Source of the DNA: Anaerolineae bacterium
GTDB taxonomy: Bacteria; Chloroflexota; Anaerolineae; Aggregatilineales; Phototrophicaceae
Reading direction: 5' to 3'
Length of the DNA stretch: 7,036 nucleotides
NCBI GenBank assembly: GCA_025454715.1
Contig: JALONY010000094.1
Coordinates: 1-7,036, forward strand
The notes beneath the pieces are model-generated. The model searched no databases, was not told the DNA's origin, and saw only the letters and a list, made by a program, of their open reading frames with translations. This document shows, in pieces, positions 5,649 to 7,036 of the stretch (position 1 is its first letter; every line of letters starts with the position of its first letter). The position numbers were made by a program, and so were the translations under genes.

Positions 5649-6638
5649 ATGACCGAAACCCGCACCTTCCGCTGGGGCATCATGGCGACCGGGCGCATCT
5701 CGCGCAAGTTCGCCGCCGACCTCAAGAAGCACGTCCCCAACGCCAAGCTCGCCGCCGTCGGGTCGCGCACCCACGAGGCCGCGGGCACCTTTGCCCTCGA
5801 GTTCGGCATCCCCGCCCATTACGGTTCCTACGAGGAGGTCGCCCACGACCCCAACGTAGACATCGTCTACATCGGCACGCCCAACAACCTACACTACCAA
5901 AACATCAAGACCTGCATCGACGCGGGCAAGGCCGTGCTGTGCGAGAAACCCTTCACCCTCAACGCCGACCAAGCCCAAGACCTGATTGACCTCGCCCAGC
6001 GCAAAAACGTCTTCCTGATGGAGGCGATGTGGTCGCGCTTCTTGCCCGCCCACCAAGCCCTCGCCCAGTTGGTCAAGCGCGGTGAAATCGGCGAAGTCCG
6101 CATGATCCAAGCCAGTTTCGGCTTCCGTGCCCAATACGACCCGACCTCACGCCTGTTCGACCCCGTGCTGGGCGGCGGCGGCCTGCTCGATGTCGGCGTC
6201 TACACCCTCGCCTTCGCCACCCGCTACTTGGGGATGCCCACCCACATCTCCGGCTTCGCCGATGTCGGCGCCACCGGCGTGGACGAGCAAGCCGGTTACA
6301 TCCTCGGCTACCCGTCGGGCGCGATGGCCGTCCTGACCTGCGGCGTCCGCACCAACATGATTAACGAGGCGCGCATCTTCGGCAGCAAGGGGCGCGTGCG
6401 CGTGCACGAGCGCTTCCACGACGCCACCCAGTTCACCATCGAAATCGACGGCGACACCCAAACCCACCAATACGACACCAGCGCCATCGGCCTCCACCAC
6501 CAAGCCATCGAGGTGCAGCGTTGCCTGAGCGAGGGGCTGGTGCAGTCGCCCACCATGTCCCACGACGACACCCTCGCCATCATGCGCATCATGGACTCGC
6601 TCCGCAAGCAATGGAAAATCCGCTACCCGGGCGAATGA
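5649..6638 (+). CDS. Gfo/Idh/MocA family oxidoreductase, dihydrodiol dehydrogenase-like
   Basis: A 329-residue NAD(P)-dependent dehydrogenase, probably cytosolic; the substrate is not identifiable from sequence, but sugars, inositols or trans-dihydrodiols are usual for the family. The N-terminal Rossmann fold starts at WGIMATGRIS (9-18), with AAVGSR (35-40) closing the second strand. TPNNLHY (77-83) and the cofactor-domain signature CEKPFTLN (98-105) follow. MEAMWSRFLPA (124-134) and GGGGLLDVGVYTLAFATRYLG (about 175-195, with the Asp181/Tyr185 pattern) are typical of the dimeric dihydrodiol dehydrogenase branch. The C-terminal part (about 150-329) is the alpha/beta substrate domain. No signal peptide is seen. 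The gene is divergent from the ilv operon and convergent with argH, so it is probably monocistronic. Its third codon positions are strongly C-rich, unlike the minus-strand genes. No metabolic link to branched-chain synthesis is evident. Confidence 0.92.
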   Translation: MTETRTFRWGIMATGRISRKFAADLKKHVPNAKLAAVGSRTHEAAGTFALEFGIPAHYGSYEEVAHDPNVDIVYIGTPNNLHYQNIKTCIDAGKAVLCEKPFTLNADQAQDLIDLAQRKNVFLMEAMWSRFLPAHQALAQLVKRGEIGEVRMIQASFGFRAQYDPTSRLFDPVLGGGGLLDVGVYTLAFATRYLGMPTHISGFADVGATGVDEQAGYILGYPSGAMAVLTCGVRTNMINEARIFGSKGRVRVHERFHDATQFTIEIDGDTQTHQYDTSAIGLHHQAIEVQRCLSEGLVQSPTMSHDDTLAIMRIMDSLRKQWKIRYPGE

Positions 6639-6651
6639 GCCGCATCCAACA

Positions 6652-6692
6652 CAAAAGCGCCCCCATCCAACGGTAAGATGGGGGCGCTTTTG
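6652..6692. terminator. bidirectional intrinsic terminator between converging genes
   Basis: Bases 6652-6667 and 6677-6692 form a perfect 16-bp stem (core GCGCCCCCATC with GATGGGGGCGC) with a nine-base loop, flanked by AAAA on the left and TTTT on the right. It starts 13 bases after the gfo stop and ends 5 bases after the natural argH stop (6698-6700), so it can end both transcripts. Confidence 0.9.
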
Positions 6693-6697
6693 CGCGC

Positions 6698-7036
6698 TTA
6701 TACCAGTGCTTTGGCCTGTGCGATTTGCCGCCGCACCGCCTCGGGTAATCGAACACCGACCGCACATCCTCGCCGAACAAATCCGACATCTCTTGCAGGT
6801 GCTCCAAGGTCAGCGCATCGAACGCGATGCCCTGCTCACGCGCCAAGCGTACCGCCCGCCCCGCCACATGATGCGCCTGCCGGAACGGCATCCCCTTCTT
6901 GACCAGATAATCGGCCAAGTCGGTCGCCAGCATCTCGGGCACCAGCGCGGCGCGCATCCGCTCAGGGTGCAGCGCCATCGTCCGCACCACCGCCGCCGCC
7001 ACCGGCAGCAAACGCCCCAGTGTGTCGAAGCTCTCG
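6698..7036 (-). CDS. argH: argininosuccinate lyase, C-terminal part, apparently frameshifted (runs off the right edge)
   Basis: ArgH splits argininosuccinate to arginine and fumarate. The visible part is the C-terminal third: RMRAALVPEMLATDLADYL, KKGMPFRQAHHVAGRAVRLA and MSDLFGEDVRSVFDYP are clear ArgH signatures. The catalytic Ser loop lies outside the window. After FDYP the normal family continues through a segment with GGTAP to a VRxQI ending. Here the frame shifts at 6743-6745 and the expected ending, EAVRRQIAQAKALV plus TAA (6698-6700), sits in another frame, with about 14 residues including GGTA missing. The unshifted frame would instead run through the terminator and antisense to gfo to a stop at 6589. 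Either a real deletion of one-base remainder or a sequence error is possible, so functionality is uncertain. The family identity is secure. Confidence 0.88.

Overview
This window is a high-GC bacterial chromosome segment. It carries a compact branched-chain amino acid operon on the minus strand, a divergently transcribed Gfo/Idh/MocA-type oxidoreductase on the plus strand, and the 3' part of an arginine biosynthesis gene (argH) on the minus strand. The organism cannot be fixed from sequence alone. The family flavour of LeuA, IlvE and the class I IlvC, together with the gene order, reminds me of deep-branching high-GC lineages such as Chloroflexota. That is recollection, not a search result.

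The operon reads right to left: promoter (5479-5507), leader peptide (5360-5437), attenuator terminator (5285-5311), ilvE (4260-5168), ilvB (2496-4202), ilvN (1924-2496), ilvC (803-1816), leuA (656 to beyond base 1). The gene products form acetohydroxyacids (IlvB/IlvN), convert them to dihydroxyacids (IlvC), divert 2-ketoisovalerate to leucine (LeuA) and perform the final transamination (IlvE). Dihydroxyacid dehydratase (ilvD) and leuBCD are not in the window. ilvB and ilvN overlap by one base and are probably translationally coupled. GC-rich hairpins lie between ilvE and ilvB and between ilvN and ilvC.

The most striking element is the 300-base leader upstream of ilvE. A promoter with a perfect TTGACA box drives a 25-codon open frame too short for ordinary gene calling. 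Twelve of its 25 codons are Ile, Leu or Val, eleven of them within codons 10-21, and the stop is followed 48 nt later by a strong intrinsic terminator hairpin. A segment just after the leader stop can pair with the 5' side of that terminator. This is the architecture of ribosome-mediated transcription attenuation (ilvL/ilvB-leader type), apparently controlling the whole ilvEBNC-leuA operon.

To the right, gfo (5649-6638, +) is divergent from the operon. The shared intergenic region holds four TGCACA motifs at near-helical spacing. gfo and argH converge on a 16-bp bidirectional terminator (6652-6692). The argH 3' end appears damaged: about 14 conserved residues are missing and the reading frame shifts, while the natural ending and stop codon survive in another frame immediately before the terminator.
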